Shown here: one piece after another, positions 33,770 through 45,074 of the stretch
How positions within the stretch are numbered: the stretch's first letter is position 1
Layout: every line of letters starts with the position of its first letter
Notes under the pieces: generated by a model
The model's database searches: none
The model's input: the letters and a program-made list of their open reading frames with translations, nothing else
What the model was told of the DNA's origin: nothing
Program-made: the position numbers and the translations under genes
Assembly (NCBI GenBank): GCA_905221605.1
Contig: CAJNDS010000248.1
Location: 123,455 to 187,454, forward strand
Reading direction: 5' to 3'
Origin: Symbiodinium natans
Taxonomy: Eukaryota; Sar; Dinophyceae; Suessiales; Symbiodiniaceae
DNA length: 64,000 nt

Positions 33770-34350
33770 GTACAAGGCCCTATAGGGCTCTACAAGTTAA
33801 AAGGTTTAAACCCTATAGGGCTCTAAAAGGTTCAAAGCTTTAAACCCTAAAGGCCTACAGGCGCTGAAGGTATAAATGCCCAGACTCTTAGGTTTAAATG
33901 CATATAAAGTTTAGGAATTTAAGCCTCAGGCTTAAGCATTTAAACCTTCAAACCCTATAGGGTTTAAAGGCTTAGGTTTTTCAGGGTTTATCTCTAAAGC
34001 CCTGACATGGGGTTGAACCCTGCCTATAGAGTTTTAACCTTAAAGGTTTAAGGCTTAGAGGGCTTGAGGCGTCAGCCCCTAAAGCTTAATTCCCATAGGG
34101 TTATGCCTATGTTTGTACAGCGTAGGGCTTGCCTCCTGTGGAAATGCGAGCGAAAAATTAGTACCCACATCATGTATGTATATAGATATCAAATACAGAT
34201 AATGGAGAAGGAAGGATGGTAAGCCTCGAGCCATAAGACTAGGAAGTGTTCGGGTGCATAGGGTGATGCGAAATATCTTTGACTATAAGCCCCGGGGATG
34301 CGAGAATACTGTGAGCAAATATCTTTTCACTATTTCCTGGGACCACCTGG
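33770..34350. repeat. Dispersed repeat module related to 48780-49625
   Basis: Degenerate CCCTATAGGG/TTTAAA motifs end in a segment with GCGAGAATACTGTGAGCAAA (near 34299) that recurs near 49581 with the same upstream text (TATGCCTATGTTTGTA). The two copies lie about 15 kb apart in the same orientation. Confidence 0.7.
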
Positions 34351-34673
34351 GGTGTATGTGGTGTTGATCAAAAGAAAAGATCTAATGAGTATTGAATATA
34401 CAATAATACGAAAATAATACATATAACACCTGTTTATAAACACCGACCCTGTTTATAAACACCGCTTCCCAACAAAAAAAGATAAAACGATGAAGTTGGT
34501 GTTGACTTTGTGCTACCTGGGCAGGGGGACGAATAAGGTTTAGGACTTTGTTCTCGTTTCCGTGGGGCCTACATGTAATACAACAATATACCAATTCCAC
34601 CATTTCATACAACGCATACACCCTACATACATACACAGAGGGTTTAGGGTTTACTGCCAGTGCCAATGCAGCA

Positions 34674-35420
34674 ACGAACCAAACAACCAATGAACCAATG
34701 TACCAATGTACCAATGTTTTCGGCCCATGGTTGGTACAAAGGACGACCCATGACCCAATGTACCAATGTAGCAATGTACCAATGTACCAATGATTTCGGC
34801 CCATGATTGGAACACAGGACGACCCATAACCCAATGTACCAATGTACCAATGTACCAATGATTTCGGTTCATGATTGGTACAAACATCCTATGTACTAAT
34901 CATGGGCCGAAATGATTGGTACATTGGTACTTTGGTTTATCCTATGTACCAATCATGGGCCGAAATGATTGGTACATTGGTACATTGGTACATTGGTACA
35001 TTGGTACATTGGTACATTGGTACATTGGTACATTGGTACATTGGTACATTGGTACATTGGTACATTGGTACATTGGTACATTGGTACATCTTCTGTACCA
35101 ATCATGGGCCGAAATGATTTGTACATTGGTACATTGGTACATTGCTACATCGGTTCTTCATTGGTTCATGCTATGTCCCAATCATGGGCCGAAATGATTG
35201 GGACGTTGGTGCCTTGGTGCGGTTGGGGTTATGTCCCAATCATGGGCCGAAATGATTGGGACGTTGGTACGTTGGTGCGGTTGGGTTCTTGTCCCAATCA
35301 TGGGCCCAAATGATTGGGACGTTGGTACGTTGGTGCGGTTGGGGTCTTGTCCCAACCATGAGCCGAAATGGTTTGGACAGTGGTGCGTTGGTGCATTTTT
35401 TATTGGTGCATTGGCACACA
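34674..35420. repeat. 8-bp VNTR (ATTGGTAC) with inverted halves and embedded hairpins
   Basis: Left of about 34870 the unit reads CCAATGTA; right of 34911 it is the reverse complement, ATTGGTAC, with about 15 pure copies at 34969-35087. Between runs the 24-mer CCAATCAT-GGGCCGAA-ATGATTGG recurs (for example 34949-34972 and near 35098, 35178, 35238). Its eight-base arms are perfectly complementary. Because 24 is three units, all frames translate as an eight-residue repeat, which is an artefact. Confidence 0.9.
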
Positions 35421-36080
35421 TACTGAAAAACATCGAGCGCAGACAAAGTGCAAAAGACAGAAATTGCAGAAAAGGTAGGGGGGGGGATAGGCGTGTACCC
35501 ATATATATATATATATATATACATACACATACATATATATGTATGTGTAAAAATCCCCCGCCTGAGACTGCAGCGTGGCCCTCAGGGGTTTAGGGTTCAG
35601 GGTGCAGGGATTGGATTTCGGTTTTGTTGTTTGCCCTGAATATTCAACTCCAACTCTCCCAATATGCCGAGAGAACCCCTCATGTCCGCCCTAAGGCCTT
35701 AAAGCCCTAAAACCTGACCTGGAGGCTCACGGGAAAACCCCAAATTGTAGGGTTGTAGGCAGGGGTAACCATAGTTATAGCGTGAATCAACCCCCGGCCC
35801 ACTAACAGTTGCAAAAAGGAGGAGTAGAAACGCCCCCTTCATGAAATTCATGTGAGGCCAGGAGCCCCAAAAATGGTCCAATCTGGGCTTGTTTTCTCGT
35901 GTTCACATTTGCGCTTCGGATTGCTTTTCTCGTGCTCCGGATTGTGCGCCCCGTTAGTTTGTATTTGGTTTTGTACTACTCCAGTACTACTCCGGTACCC
36001 CTGTGAACCCCTAAACCCCAAACCCTAAACCCTGAACCCTAAACTCTAAACCCTAAACCCTAAACCCTAAACCCTTCAAG
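35400..36080. other. Intron interval before the first well-supported exon
   Basis: Unique DNA with an AT run (35504-35521), a few CCCTAAA units (36012-36074) and an island near 35820-35850 followed by GTGAGG. That island does not fit the next exon by phase, so I do not call it. Confidence 0.4.
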
Positions 36081-36139
36081 CAATTAAGCTCAACGGCCGA
36101 GGCTATGATGTCAAGAACATGTACAAGACCAAGGGATGG
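36081..36139 (+). CDS. Channel exon 1 of the phased set: pre-S1 linker
   Basis: The acceptor TTCAAG directly follows a CCCTAAA array. The exon begins with two bases of a split codon, then IKLNGRGYDVKNMYKTKGW; the donor is GT (TGG|GTGCTTC). Related channels have a Tyr-x-Val-x-x-x-Tyr-Lys-x-x-Gly-Trp motif just before S1. An alternative acceptor eight bases later is possible. Confidence 0.75.
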
Positions 36140-36166
36140 GTGCTTCAACCCAGTCCTCCGGGTTTC

Positions 36167-36370
36167 GGGTTTAGGGCTTAGGGTTTAGGGTTTTAGGTTT
36201 TAGGGTTTTAGGGTTTTAGGGTTTTAGGGTTTTAGGGTTTTAGGGTTTTAGGGTTTTAGGGTTTTAGGGTTTTAGGGTTTTAGGGTTTTCGGGTTTTAGG
36301 GTTTTAGGGTTTTAGGGTTTAGGGCTTAGGGTTTAGGGTTTAGGGTTTTAGGGTTTAGGGGTTTAGGGGT
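36167..36370. repeat. TTTTAGGG variant array
   Basis: About eighteen 8-base units TTTTAGGG, the Chlamydomonas-type telomere sequence, are flanked by ordinary TTTAGGG and lie 28 bases after an exon. This is a locally homogenised variant inside an intron. Confidence 0.93.
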
Positions 36371-37170
36371 TTAGGGTGGTACTATAATCCTTCTTAAGGA
36401 TTGTTAGTCTAGGGGAGAACTTCCCAAGGTTCGGGGTTGAACGAAATTTGGAATTGAGGGCTTAGGGTTTAGGAATTTAGGGCTTATTGCTTAGGATTGA
36501 GGGTTTCGAGTTTAGGGTGTTGATCAGGCCCTTCCCTTGCACCTTTAAGGAGGGGGGGAATTCTCCATCTGATGGGCTCATTTGGGCAAGCGAACCTAAA
36601 CTCAACATACCCTGGTATAGAGACCAAGGAGGGCCCATCATGTTCATCCGCTGCTGCGTATCTAAGATCTAATGAACCCTAAACCCTAAACCCTAAACCC
36701 TAAACCCTAAGTATATATGCACGAATGATTCAATACTGTCATACGTTCACGGAATGAAGGTACCATTCTTAGCGGCTTGTCTTCTACCCCTACGTATGTA
36801 TATATCTATATATGTATATTGACTCAATTTTATTTATGTATATCTATAAAAAAAAACATACACATATATATATATACCCTATAGAAGCCTTCTAACCCCC
36901 ACAATTCCTAAGCCCAAAGCCTTATGAGCCCCGCTAATCTAAACTCCATTCGCCTCGAAAGCTCCCCCCAAACCCGCTAAGGCTTATGAACCCTAAAAGC
37001 CTAGAGCGTAGAAACAGCCCAAACCGAAACCCCGCCGGAGCCGGGTAGACTACACTCGTAGCGGCTACATGTCATTCCGTTTTGGCTAGGGCGCCGTTTT
37101 GTGTTGGGTAGATCCTTTGCGGCAAAGCTTTTTGATAGCCACGGAGAGTGGCGTGCCTTCAGTGCGCGAG

Positions 37171-37224
37171 GCGCAGTTCCTTGCCAAGCATGCTTGGTTC
37201 GAGAACTTCACGATGAGTGTGATT
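37171..37224 (+). CDS. Channel exon 2: start of S1
   Basis: GCGAG|GCG acceptor, ATT|GCCGCT donor (GC). It reads AQFLAKHAWFENFTMSVI, phase 0 at both ends. Charged and aromatic residues followed by the first turn of the S1 helix match the family pattern (x-FENFT-x-x-VI). The splice end was chosen because it keeps the S1 length normal; a GT donor at 37247 is the main alternative. Confidence 0.78.
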
Positions 37225-37630
37225 GCCGCTTGGGCTTGGGTCAGTGGTGAGAAACGTTAAGCCCGCCGGATGCCCGCTACCCAAGGAGGGGCTCCGGCTA
37301 GTTCACCTGTCAGAGTTAGAGCTATATGGTCACCTATGGTCTGCTGGCTCTTGATGTATAGTTTCTGGGCTGAGGGTGCAAGGTCGGGTGCTCCAAACGC
37401 CGGTTCATAACCTAATCCCCCCATATTCCTACACCCTACAGGCTCCACAGCCTAACTGTGCGCAACGCAGTCGGTAGGAGTCTGCTGGGTGTGGCGGTTT
37501 CCGTGTTTCTTGCCCCTTCGCGCCTGCACCTCCCCAGCATCTGCCTGCTTTGCTGTGGGGTTCCAGGGCCTCCTTGCAACCCTGAAGCCCGAAAACAGCC
37601 CTAAAGTCCCAGGGTGCCAACCCGCCTCAG

Positions 37631-37660
37631 GTGGTGTATGCCATCTACATGTCCGTAGAT
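37631..37660 (+). CDS. Channel exon 3: end of S1
   Basis: CTCAG|GTG acceptor, GAT|GCCGCC donor (GC). Ten codons, VVYAIYMSVD, complete S1 and reach the Ser-Val-Asp that closes S1 in this family. Phase 0 at both ends. Confidence 0.75.
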
Positions 37661-38284
37661 GCCGCCGCTTATCCGCCTTCGTGGGGCCTTTGCGGGGCTT
37701 GTCGTTTTTGTTTCATTAATTGTTATGGGGCGGGGGGGGGGGGGCCTTGAGAAATTTAGGTTCTAGGGGTTTAGCTAGGCAGGCACTTGGGATATTTCTG
37801 GTTTAATTCAGTGGTCCTACTTAGGAATATTTGTTCGGAGGGTTTTAAGGGCCCTAAGCCCTAAACCCTACACCCTACACCCTAAACCCTAAACCCTAAG
37901 GCCATCTTGGTTAGGAGGGTTTTGGGGCGGTTTTGGGATTCATTTGACACGCTTGTTTTTCTACGGTTGGCATCAAGTCCCTCAAGGTGCCGCTACCTCC
38001 TACCCTAGCCATCCATGAGATTGGACAAGCACCCTGGTTTAGGGTTTAGGGTTTAATCTGGGTGGAGTAACTGAGCTGTTCTAGGCATGGGAGCTCATTG
38101 ACACACCTGACAACGTAGGCTCTTGAGCCACGGGCTTCTGCATACATTCTTGCAAACCCGATCAGAGACAAGAAGACGCCAATCTAGAAGAGCCCTGGTA
38201 CCATCGACCCCCGCTTAGATGGCTTAGATTTGATGGGTTAGAAGTTTAGCGGTGTGCCTTCCCCTATACCACCCCAGATGCCAG

Positions 38285-38343
38285 CAGGATTGGAACCCAG
38301 CGACCATCATCACGCAGACGCATCCGGTCTTCATCGTCTGCGA
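38285..38343 (+). CDS. Channel exon 4: S1-S2 loop and start of S2
   Basis: GCCAG|CAG acceptor, TGCGA|GCACC donor (GC). It reads QDWNPATIITQTHPVFIVC plus two bases of Glu. The Asp-Trp-Asn and His-Pro-Val-Phe elements are typical of the extracellular S1-S2 loop and first S2 turn. An acceptor three bases later would drop the Gln. Confidence 0.83.
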
Positions 38344-38728
38344 GCACCGGCCCTAAGGGGCAATTCTGATCTTTGGAGGGGGTTGCTGGAAAATCCCACA
38401 ATCCCGATAATCCCGATAGAGCCCCAAACGTTAAAATGTAAATCCCTAACATCCTACTTGGACCCTAGACCCTAAACCCTGAACCCCCTTTTTCCCCCTT
38501 TTGTTGGTTCTTCGACTCTCCTTTGAAGTAACCAAAACCTCCATAAACGGGCTAACGTGGTTACTGGGTTACTTAGCGTAGATCCTAAATCTGAAAACCC
38601 AAAGCCCTACCAAAGAGCCCGAAAAGTGGCTTTGTGTAAGCGCTAGATAAACCCCCCAACCCTGAGCCCTATGTCGGACCCTACACCCGAAACCCTAAAC
38701 ACTCAACCCTAAACTGCGAATCTCCAAG

Positions 38729-38756
38729 GCAAGTCTTTTGCTTCTACTTTTTCCTG
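38729..38756 (+). CDS. Channel exon 5: S2
   Basis: CCAAG|G acceptor, CTG|GCCGCT donor (GC). One base completes Glu, then QVFCFYFFL, a hydrophobic aromatic S2 core. A donor three bases further (GCC|GCTCGG) would add one Ala; the shorter end fits the usual S2 length. Confidence 0.78.
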
Positions 38757-38835
38757 GCCGCTCGGCTTACATCACCAGCAGCACCACGCATCGGAGTATC
38801 AAGGGCGTTTTTTTGATTTTAGGGATCGTAAATTA

Positions 38836-38910
38836 GGGTTTAGGGTTTAGGGTTCAGGGTTTAGGGTTTAGGGTTTAGGGTTTAGGGTTTAGGGTTTAGG
38901 GTTTAGGGTG
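38836..38910. repeat. TTTAGGG array in intron
   Basis: About ten units, one diverged, lie between channel exons 5 and 6. Confidence 0.93.
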
Positions 38911-39319
38911 CCTACATAGGTGCTCCGGGTGCAGCGTGCTTAGGAATTCGCCTCGGGGGGGTTGGGTTTTTGGTTTTGAACCCTAAACCCTAAACCCTGA
39001 ATCCCCTTCCCCCCCACAGAAAAAGTTTGAGAAAAGGGGGAGCTGCGGCCTCAAACCGCTCGGTGGGACCTCCACCCCGAATTCCCTCACCCTCAGCCCC
39101 ACCGAAGACCTAAACTCGCGTGGTTTCTACTCAGCTCTAAACCCTGCTGTGCAATTTAGGGGTTACTACTGTTTGCTTAAGATTCCCAAAAGAATAAAAC
39201 ATAATAAGAATCCCTATATTACCCTTAGTCAGGAAGAAAGCTCTTTGTTTTTTCGGGTTTTTGAGCAATTAGTAGGTTCGGGTCGTGGGTTGGAAGTGCC
39301 CGCCACAGCAGCAACTGAG

Positions 39320-39332
39320 GAATTGCTCGTTC
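39320..39332 (+). CDS. Channel exon 6: 13-nt microexon, end of S2
   Basis: ACTGAG|G acceptor, GTTC|GCCTCC donor (GC). It encodes ELLV plus the first base of Arg, matching the family's Glu-x-Leu/Val-Val-Arg-Phe-Leu-Ala-Phe end of S2. Longer versions (acceptors at 39308 or 39311) are possible but do not fit the phase of exon 5. Confidence 0.68.
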
Positions 39333-40013
39333 GCCTCCTGGCCGGAAAAAAAGCGGGGCCCACACTGAACCCTAAACCCTAAACCCTACACCCTAAACCC
39401 GAAACCCTAAACCCTAAACCCGAAGCCTGTTTCAGAATCGAGGCCTAAGTCCTACGCAGGATGTTTTTTTGTAGTGTTTTTTGTGAGGTTTCGTGGTAGG
39501 GTTTAGGGTTTAGGGTTTAGGGTTTAGGGTTTGGGGTTTGGGGTTTAGGGTTTAGGGTTTAGGGTGGTAGGCGAACCCTGCAAACCTCCTATCCAAGTTT
39601 CGGGGTTTAGGAGCCCGAAGCCTTGGAGCCATGGTTCCTGTCTACCCAGCAGGCAACCTGCTAAGTGGTGGGCTTAGGGTTTCGGGTTTAGGGTTTAGGG
39701 TTTAAGGCTTAGGGTTTAGGGTTTAGGGTTTAGGGCTTACCCACCCAAAACTCCCCAAACCCTAAAACCCTGAAACCCCTGAAGCCTTTTCCTCGCCCAG
39801 CCATGTAAACTTCACGCACCTTTGTGAGCCCCTGCTACGGCACATGGAACACGACTGCCGCCCATGTGAGATTTTGCAACGGTTATGTATAAGGTTAGCT
39901 CGGTTTACCAAAAATGGAAGGTCTAAAGCGTTCGCAGAAGGATGGACGCTACGACATGCTACGACCTACAACCCCAAGCCCCAAACCCCCAAACCCCAAA
40001 CCCTGCCCCCGAG

Positions 40014-40065
40014 GATTCTTGGCCTTCGAAAGGAAGCTCAACTGCTTCAAGGACGGCTGGTTTGT
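40014..40065 (+). CDS. Channel exon 7: S2-S3 intracellular linker
   Basis: CCCGAG|GA acceptor, TTTGT|GCGGGG donor (GC). After completing Arg it reads FLAFERKLNCFKDGWF. The basic linker followed by Asp-x-Trp-Phe is a strong family marker. Confidence 0.88.
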
Positions 40066-40099
40066 GCGGGGAGCCCCAGTGGCGCCAGCAGAGGCCCGT

Positions 40100-40282
40100 A
40101 AACCCTAAACCCAAAACCCTAAACCCTGAACCCTAAACCCTAAACCCTAAACCCTAAACTAAACCCTAAACCCTAAACTCTAAACCCTAAACCCTAAACC
40201 CTAAACCCTGAACCCTAAACCCTAAACCCTAAACCCTAAACCCTAAACCCTAAACCCTAAACCCTAAACCCTAAACCCTAAC
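40100..40282. repeat. CCCTAAA array in intron
   Basis: About 25 units with a few variants (CCCTGAA, CTAAA) lie 34 bases after channel exon 7. Confidence 0.95.
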
Positions 40283-40784
40283 AAAAAAAAGCTCACCCGC
40301 CAAAACAAGCCCTGGGTTTATGGACTTGGGCTCAGGGCTTAGGGATTGGGTTTAGGGTTTAGGGTTTGGGGTTTAGGGTTTGGGGTTTAGGGTTTGGGGT
40401 TTCGGGTTGAGGGACCTGGGGTGTAGGGTTGAGGGATTTGGGGGTTTGGGGGTTGAAGATCAACTTGGCAACTGAGCCCGATAACCGCACCTCGGCTCTA
40501 TACTGCAGAGCAGAAAAATGGGAGTCGATCGATCTTCTGGGTCCTCGTTGGGGACTCTACGGCTTTTGTGTATAAAACCTGAGAGATGCTACAGTCCTCG
40601 ATTCCACAAGGCGCTTTTTTTGGCGCTCGAGATTTGGGGGAGATGAAGCCTTCCACCTGAACCCCTAAGTCGTGTAGCTCTAAAAACCCTAAACCCTAAA
40701 CCCTAAACCCTAAACCCTAAACCCTAAACCCTACACATTATAAGCCCTACACCCCAAACCTGGAGCCCTGATTGCACCCATGAG

Positions 40785-40827
40785 GTTCGACTTCGTTCTT
40801 GTCTTCATGATGGTCGCCGAGACTTGG
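40785..40827 (+). CDS. Channel exon 8: S3
   Basis: ATGAG|G acceptor, TGG|GCGCCT donor (GC). It completes Val and reads FDFVLVFMMVAETW. The Phe-Asp start and Glu-Thr-Trp end of S3 are conserved in this family; the S3 Asp supports voltage-sensor identity. Confidence 0.9.
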
Positions 40828-41642
40828 GCGCCTGGGATGTCGGTTTTAGGGGACAGCCGTTGCAGACCTGCAAAAGCCTAAAAAATCTAGGGCTCAGGTT
40901 TAGGGTAGGGTTCCGGGTTTCAGGCTTTAGGGTAGCTTCTGTGAGGTTTTATCTCGGATACAGACCGTACCTGCCCAGCGAACGCCGTCCGAAGCTAGTC
41001 CCTAGACCTTATAAACCCTAAACACGAACCCTAAACCCTGTACCCTGGACCCTTGTCTAGTGGGGCGCCAGCCTTGACAAGCGGTACCGTGGGTTTCGGG
41101 TTTAGGGCTCAGGGTCCGAAATGACCCGAAACCCCCAAACTGTGTGACAATTTGAGTAACTTGCAACTTGCCCCTCAGGGCTTGAAAGACAGATCCCTGA
41201 TCAACTCCTCTATTCAAACAGGAGCCCAAAAAGACCATAATCTGGAGGACTGCCCCGAAGGCGTAGACTTAGATGGACTCGGCTGTCTGTTGGTTTTGAT
41301 GGATGTGTAGGTGTGGTTCCTTAGGAATGACGGTGAGCGTGTTTATGGAGCGTCCTCTTGGGGACACCCGTACCACCAGTAACAACCTTGCCCCCAAACT
41401 CCCCAAACCGAAGCTACCCTTTTCTTTAGGGGAGTGTGGGGATGGGGCTTGCATTCCTTCTAGTCACTCGTCATCCTACAAGGCATACTTACTTGCGGTG
41501 GGCGCCTGCGGAACAGCCCCAAGATACTGGTGTCTTGGGAGTTCCCCCTTATACGAACAGTCCTGAATAGGGATGAGAATAGGGGGGGGGGGGGTACTAT
41601 AATCCCCATAAAGGGGGCTGTTAGTATAAGGGGGAACATCCC

Positions 41643-41750
41643 ACATGACCCTAAACCCTAAACCCTAAACCCTAAACCCTAAACCCTAAACCCTAAACCC
41701 TAAACCTTAAACCCTAAACCCTAAACCCTAAACCCTAAACCCTAAGCCCT
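41643..41750. repeat. CCCTAAA array in intron
   Basis: About fifteen units run to within about 11 bases of the acceptor of channel exon 9. Confidence 0.95.
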
Positions 41751-41760
41751 GGCGGCTGAG

Positions 41761-41855
41761 ATCATGAACCTCGTGATCCTGGCGCTGGCTTCCATGAATG
41801 GCGGGAACTCGGATGCCAACTTCCTCGGGGACGCGGCAATTCTCCGCATGGCCAG
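41761..41855 (+). CDS. Channel exon 9: S3b, S3-S4 loop, start of S4
   Basis: CTGAG|ATC acceptor, GCCAG|GCTAGG donor (GC). It reads IMNLVILALASMNGG, a polar loop, then FLGDAAILRMA and two bases of Arg. This is the longest exon in the model (95 nt), and it carries the first S4 arginine. Confidence 0.88.
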
Positions 41856-41879
41856 GCTAGGAGCCCCCCAACAGATGGA

Positions 41880-42335
41880 GGGTTTAGGGTTTAGGGTTTA
41901 GGGTTTAGGGTTTAGGGTTTAGGGGAGCGGCAGGAGGAGAGGAGAGAGAGAGTTGGGTTTCGGGTTTCGTGGGTGTGTTTCGGGCGTTCACGGTGCTCAG
42001 GGCTTTAGGGAGGGATGGGGTTTAGGGTGTTTAGGGTTTAGGGTTTAGGGTTTAGGGTTTAGGGTTTAGGGTTTAGGGGGTCGGGGTCGGATGTACTTAG
42101 GGTGCGGCCCTGTCTTTAGGTTGGGCTCCGGGATGTTTGTAGACGTACTTCGGCGCAAAAGTCGACGCAGGGCTTCCACCCAAAACCCTGAAGCCCCGCA
42201 AAGCCTTTACTAAGAATCAGCAGGGAATGAGAGAAGAAAATAATGAGGACCTTTAGGGTTTAGGGTTTAGGGTTTAGGGTTTAGGGTTTAGGGTTTAGGG
42301 TTTAGGGTTTAGGGTTTAGGGTTTAGGGTTTAGGG
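41880..42335. repeat. Cluster of three TTTAGGG arrays in intron
   Basis: Arrays at about 41880-41925, 42020-42077 and 42250-42335 are separated by short unique DNA. A further array lies at about 42830-42885, just before the S4 exon, with a C run near 42551-42565 between. Confidence 0.93.
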
Positions 42336-42929
42336 GACCCTATAAACACCCTTTGAGGGATGACAGAGGGTACTCATTTGCCTCATTCCCGACTAAGAAC
42401 CTGCCAGTCAAACCTTCCATATCCCCTGAACCCTTGGACCCTAAAGCCCCAAGCCCTAAACCCTTGCCAACTGAGCTGAAGGCCTAAGACGCTCATACAT
42501 AGATACTCTAAGCCCAAGACCCTAGACATAAAATCCGACAGCCCTCAAACCCCCCCCCCCCCCCCAAACCCTGGAACCCTAAAAGACCCTGAACTTTAAA
42601 CAGCAACCCTCAACCACAAGTCCTAGAACTACAGAACCCTAACCTTTCAATCAACCCTAAACTCTCAACCCTAAACCCCAAACCCTAAACTCAAAACAGC
42701 AACCCGTCCAGTAGAGGCCCTCCTGTACCACAGCCTTGAGCAGAACTATCCGGGGGTTTAGGGTTCGGGTTAGGGTTAAGGGCTTAGGGTTTAGGGTTAA
42801 GGGTTTAGGGTTTAGGAATTCGGGTTTAGGGTTTAGGGTTTAGGGTTTAGGGTTTAGGGTTTAGGGTTTAGGGTTTAGGGTTTGGGCTCAGAGTCCAAAG
42901 GTTCTAGATGTCTAGAGACCCTGCGACAG

Positions 42930-42965
42930 ATTGATGCGCCTCACCCGTCTGGCCCGCATGGCCAG
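42930..42965 (+). CDS. Channel exon 10: S4 voltage sensor
   Basis: GACAG|A acceptor, GCCAG|GTGCGA donor (GT). After completing Arg it reads LMRLTRLARMA and two bases of the next Arg. With exons 9 and 11 this gives seven arginines spaced every third residue, the hallmark of S4. Confidence 0.92.
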
Positions 42966-44333
42966 GTGCGAAGCGAGGGGTCTAAGGGTTTTTGTTTAGG
43001 GGTTTAGGGTTTAGGGTTTCGGGTTTCGGGTTTAGGGTTTAGGGTTTAGGGTTAGGGATTAGGGTTAGGGTTTAGGGTTTAAGGTTTTGGGGGCCGGGGG
43101 GGGGGGGGGTGGGCGAGGCAGGGGGTTGGGTTAGGTTGGGGCTAAGGGGGTCTGAGCGTGTTTAAGGTCTAGGGTTTAGAGCTCTTGGTTCGTGGAGTTT
43201 AGGAGGTCTGAGTGTTTAAGGTTGAAGATTTTTGGCTTCGGGGTCTTGAGGGAGTCTAATCGAAAGATTGCAGGGCTTTGTGGAGTGTGGGGTAGAAGAA
43301 AAGATCCCTGCAAGCTATAATGAAGGAGGAGGTCGTTGAGGGCTTTGCGTCCTGCAGCTACCCGTTTCTGACCCTCCACCGAAGCCACCCCAAAAAAGAC
43401 ATACAGTAGGACCCCTAAACCCTGACTGACTCCTTATTCCGTCAAACCCCAAGCCCTAAACCCCCCAAGAAAGGTACTTGTTGTGATTTCCTAGGCTGCC
43501 GAGGATCGAAGCGAAACTCTGTTTTGGTGGGGGCGTTCAGGGAGAAGAGCCTTTTGGACTTAGGGTTCCGGGTGTAGGGTCTTCACCTCTTTCATCCTTG
43601 CACGAGGGTTGACTCCGAGTTCGGGCTGGGGATCACTCTTGAGGGTTTGGGAGTTTTTGCTTGTCGTTGTCTGCCACATTCGAGGTCGAACCAATTTAAG
43701 CCTCCAAAGACAAGCGACACCCAGAGAGAGCGAGAGAGAGAGAGAGAGAGTGAAGCCGAGAGACCCAGAGGGAGACCCAGAACAACAGACCCAGAAAGAG
43801 ACCCAGACATAGACCCAGAGAGAGAGACAGAGAGAAGGCCGAAAGAGGGGAAGCACACATGCAGAACCCCCACGAACTACGTACATACTTGCGCACTTGC
43901 CTTGTATATTGTTCCGCGGCTATCTAATATTCATTTTGTCGGCAGACATGCCGTCGGAGTAGCATTGCAAAACCCTCAAGCACTCGACTGCTAAATCCAC
44001 TGAAAACACGAATAAAGAAACCTGAATTCCCGAAACCCTAAACCACAAAAGCCAAAAATGAAAGAGCAGCCTTCACCCCTAGCCCTAAACCCTCACACCC
44101 TAAATCCCAAAAGCCGGTTAGACACAAAAAAGGAGAAACAGCCTACATCCCCTAAACCCCCTGCAAACCGTAGGCCCTGAACCCTCAAACCCCTTGAACG
44201 CTTGGAGGCCCCCCTGTTTAGCGGTTTCGGGTTAGGGAAACCCTAAACCCTTAGCCCTAAACCCTAAACCCTTAGCCCTAAGCCCTAAACCCTAAACCCT
44301 AAATCCTACACCCTAGCTTAGGGCTTTGCGCAG

Positions 44334-44393
44334 GCTTATCCGCTTGGTCCCTGAGCTTCTCATCATGGTCAAGGCCGTATGGTCGGCGCTGAG
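44334..44393 (+). CDS. Channel exon 11: S4-S5 linker
   Basis: GCGCAG|G acceptor, CTGAG|GCTCGG donor (GC). It completes Arg and reads LIRLVPELLIMVKAVWSAL plus two bases of Arg. The Arg-Leu-Val-Pro-Glu-Leu and Lys features match the S4-S5 coupling helix of the family. Confidence 0.92.
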
Positions 44394-44962
44394 GCTCGGT
44401 GATTGAGCTTTTGGTGGCTTTGGGGGGGGGGGGGGGGGGGTAGGGTTTGTTTTGGGGAGCATTTGGGGTTTGTTTGGGCGTTTGTTTTGGGGTGTTGGGG
44501 TTCGTGGTCGAAGGTCTAATGGGTTTAGGTTGGGGTTTGGAGTTTCGAGTTTGGGGATTGCCGTTGCGGGATCCCCCATGAAGCCGCCAGAATAGGGCAG
44601 GGACTGTTGCAAGTAGGGCCCATTGAAGACATTGAGTGCTCCGGGGATTCTAGGAGGTTTAGGGTTGAGGGTTTAGGGCTGTAGAGTTGCCAGGTGTTTC
44701 TTTTTTTTGCCCGGGGCCACAAATGTTGTGGGGGCAGGGGAGGGTCACAGGGTTTTGGTAGGAGTTCAGGGGCTTTGAATGTTTTAGAGGTTAAAGAGTT
44801 TGGGGGTTATGAAACTTGAGGGTCCTAAGCCCTCAACAACTCTAAACCCTCACCCCTAAACCCTAAACCCCTACCCCTAACCCCTAAACCCTAAACCCCT
44901 AAACCCCTAAACCCCGAAACCCCTAAACCCCTCAAACCCTGAGCAGCCCCTCGTGCGCGCAG

Positions 44963-44997
44963 GACCGTGTGTTTGGCCCTCATGCTCCTGGGCCTCA
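44963..44997 (+). CDS. Channel exon 12: first half of S5
   Basis: GCGCAG|G acceptor, CTCA|GCTCCG donor (GC). It reads TVCLALMLLGL after the split Arg, a hydrophobic S5 core. The single trailing base A pairs with GT at 52605 to make Ser across a 7.6-kb intron. Confidence 0.87.
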
Positions 44998-45074
44998 GCT
45001 CCGCCCCCAGCATGGCACCCGTTGGGTTTTCCATTAGGGTTTCTTGATAGGGCTCCTACAGGGTTTCTATAGGG

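Noticed and set aside
34382-35313. ORFs with an eight-residue VHWYIGTL-type repeat
   Set aside because: The 8-bp unit makes every frame a 24-nt periodic peptide, and both strands stay open. There is no domain or start context.
43609-43896. ORFs over the GA-rich stretch at 43.7 kb
   Set aside because: They give Arg/Glu or Leu/Ser repeats from a GAGA run and are open on both strands.
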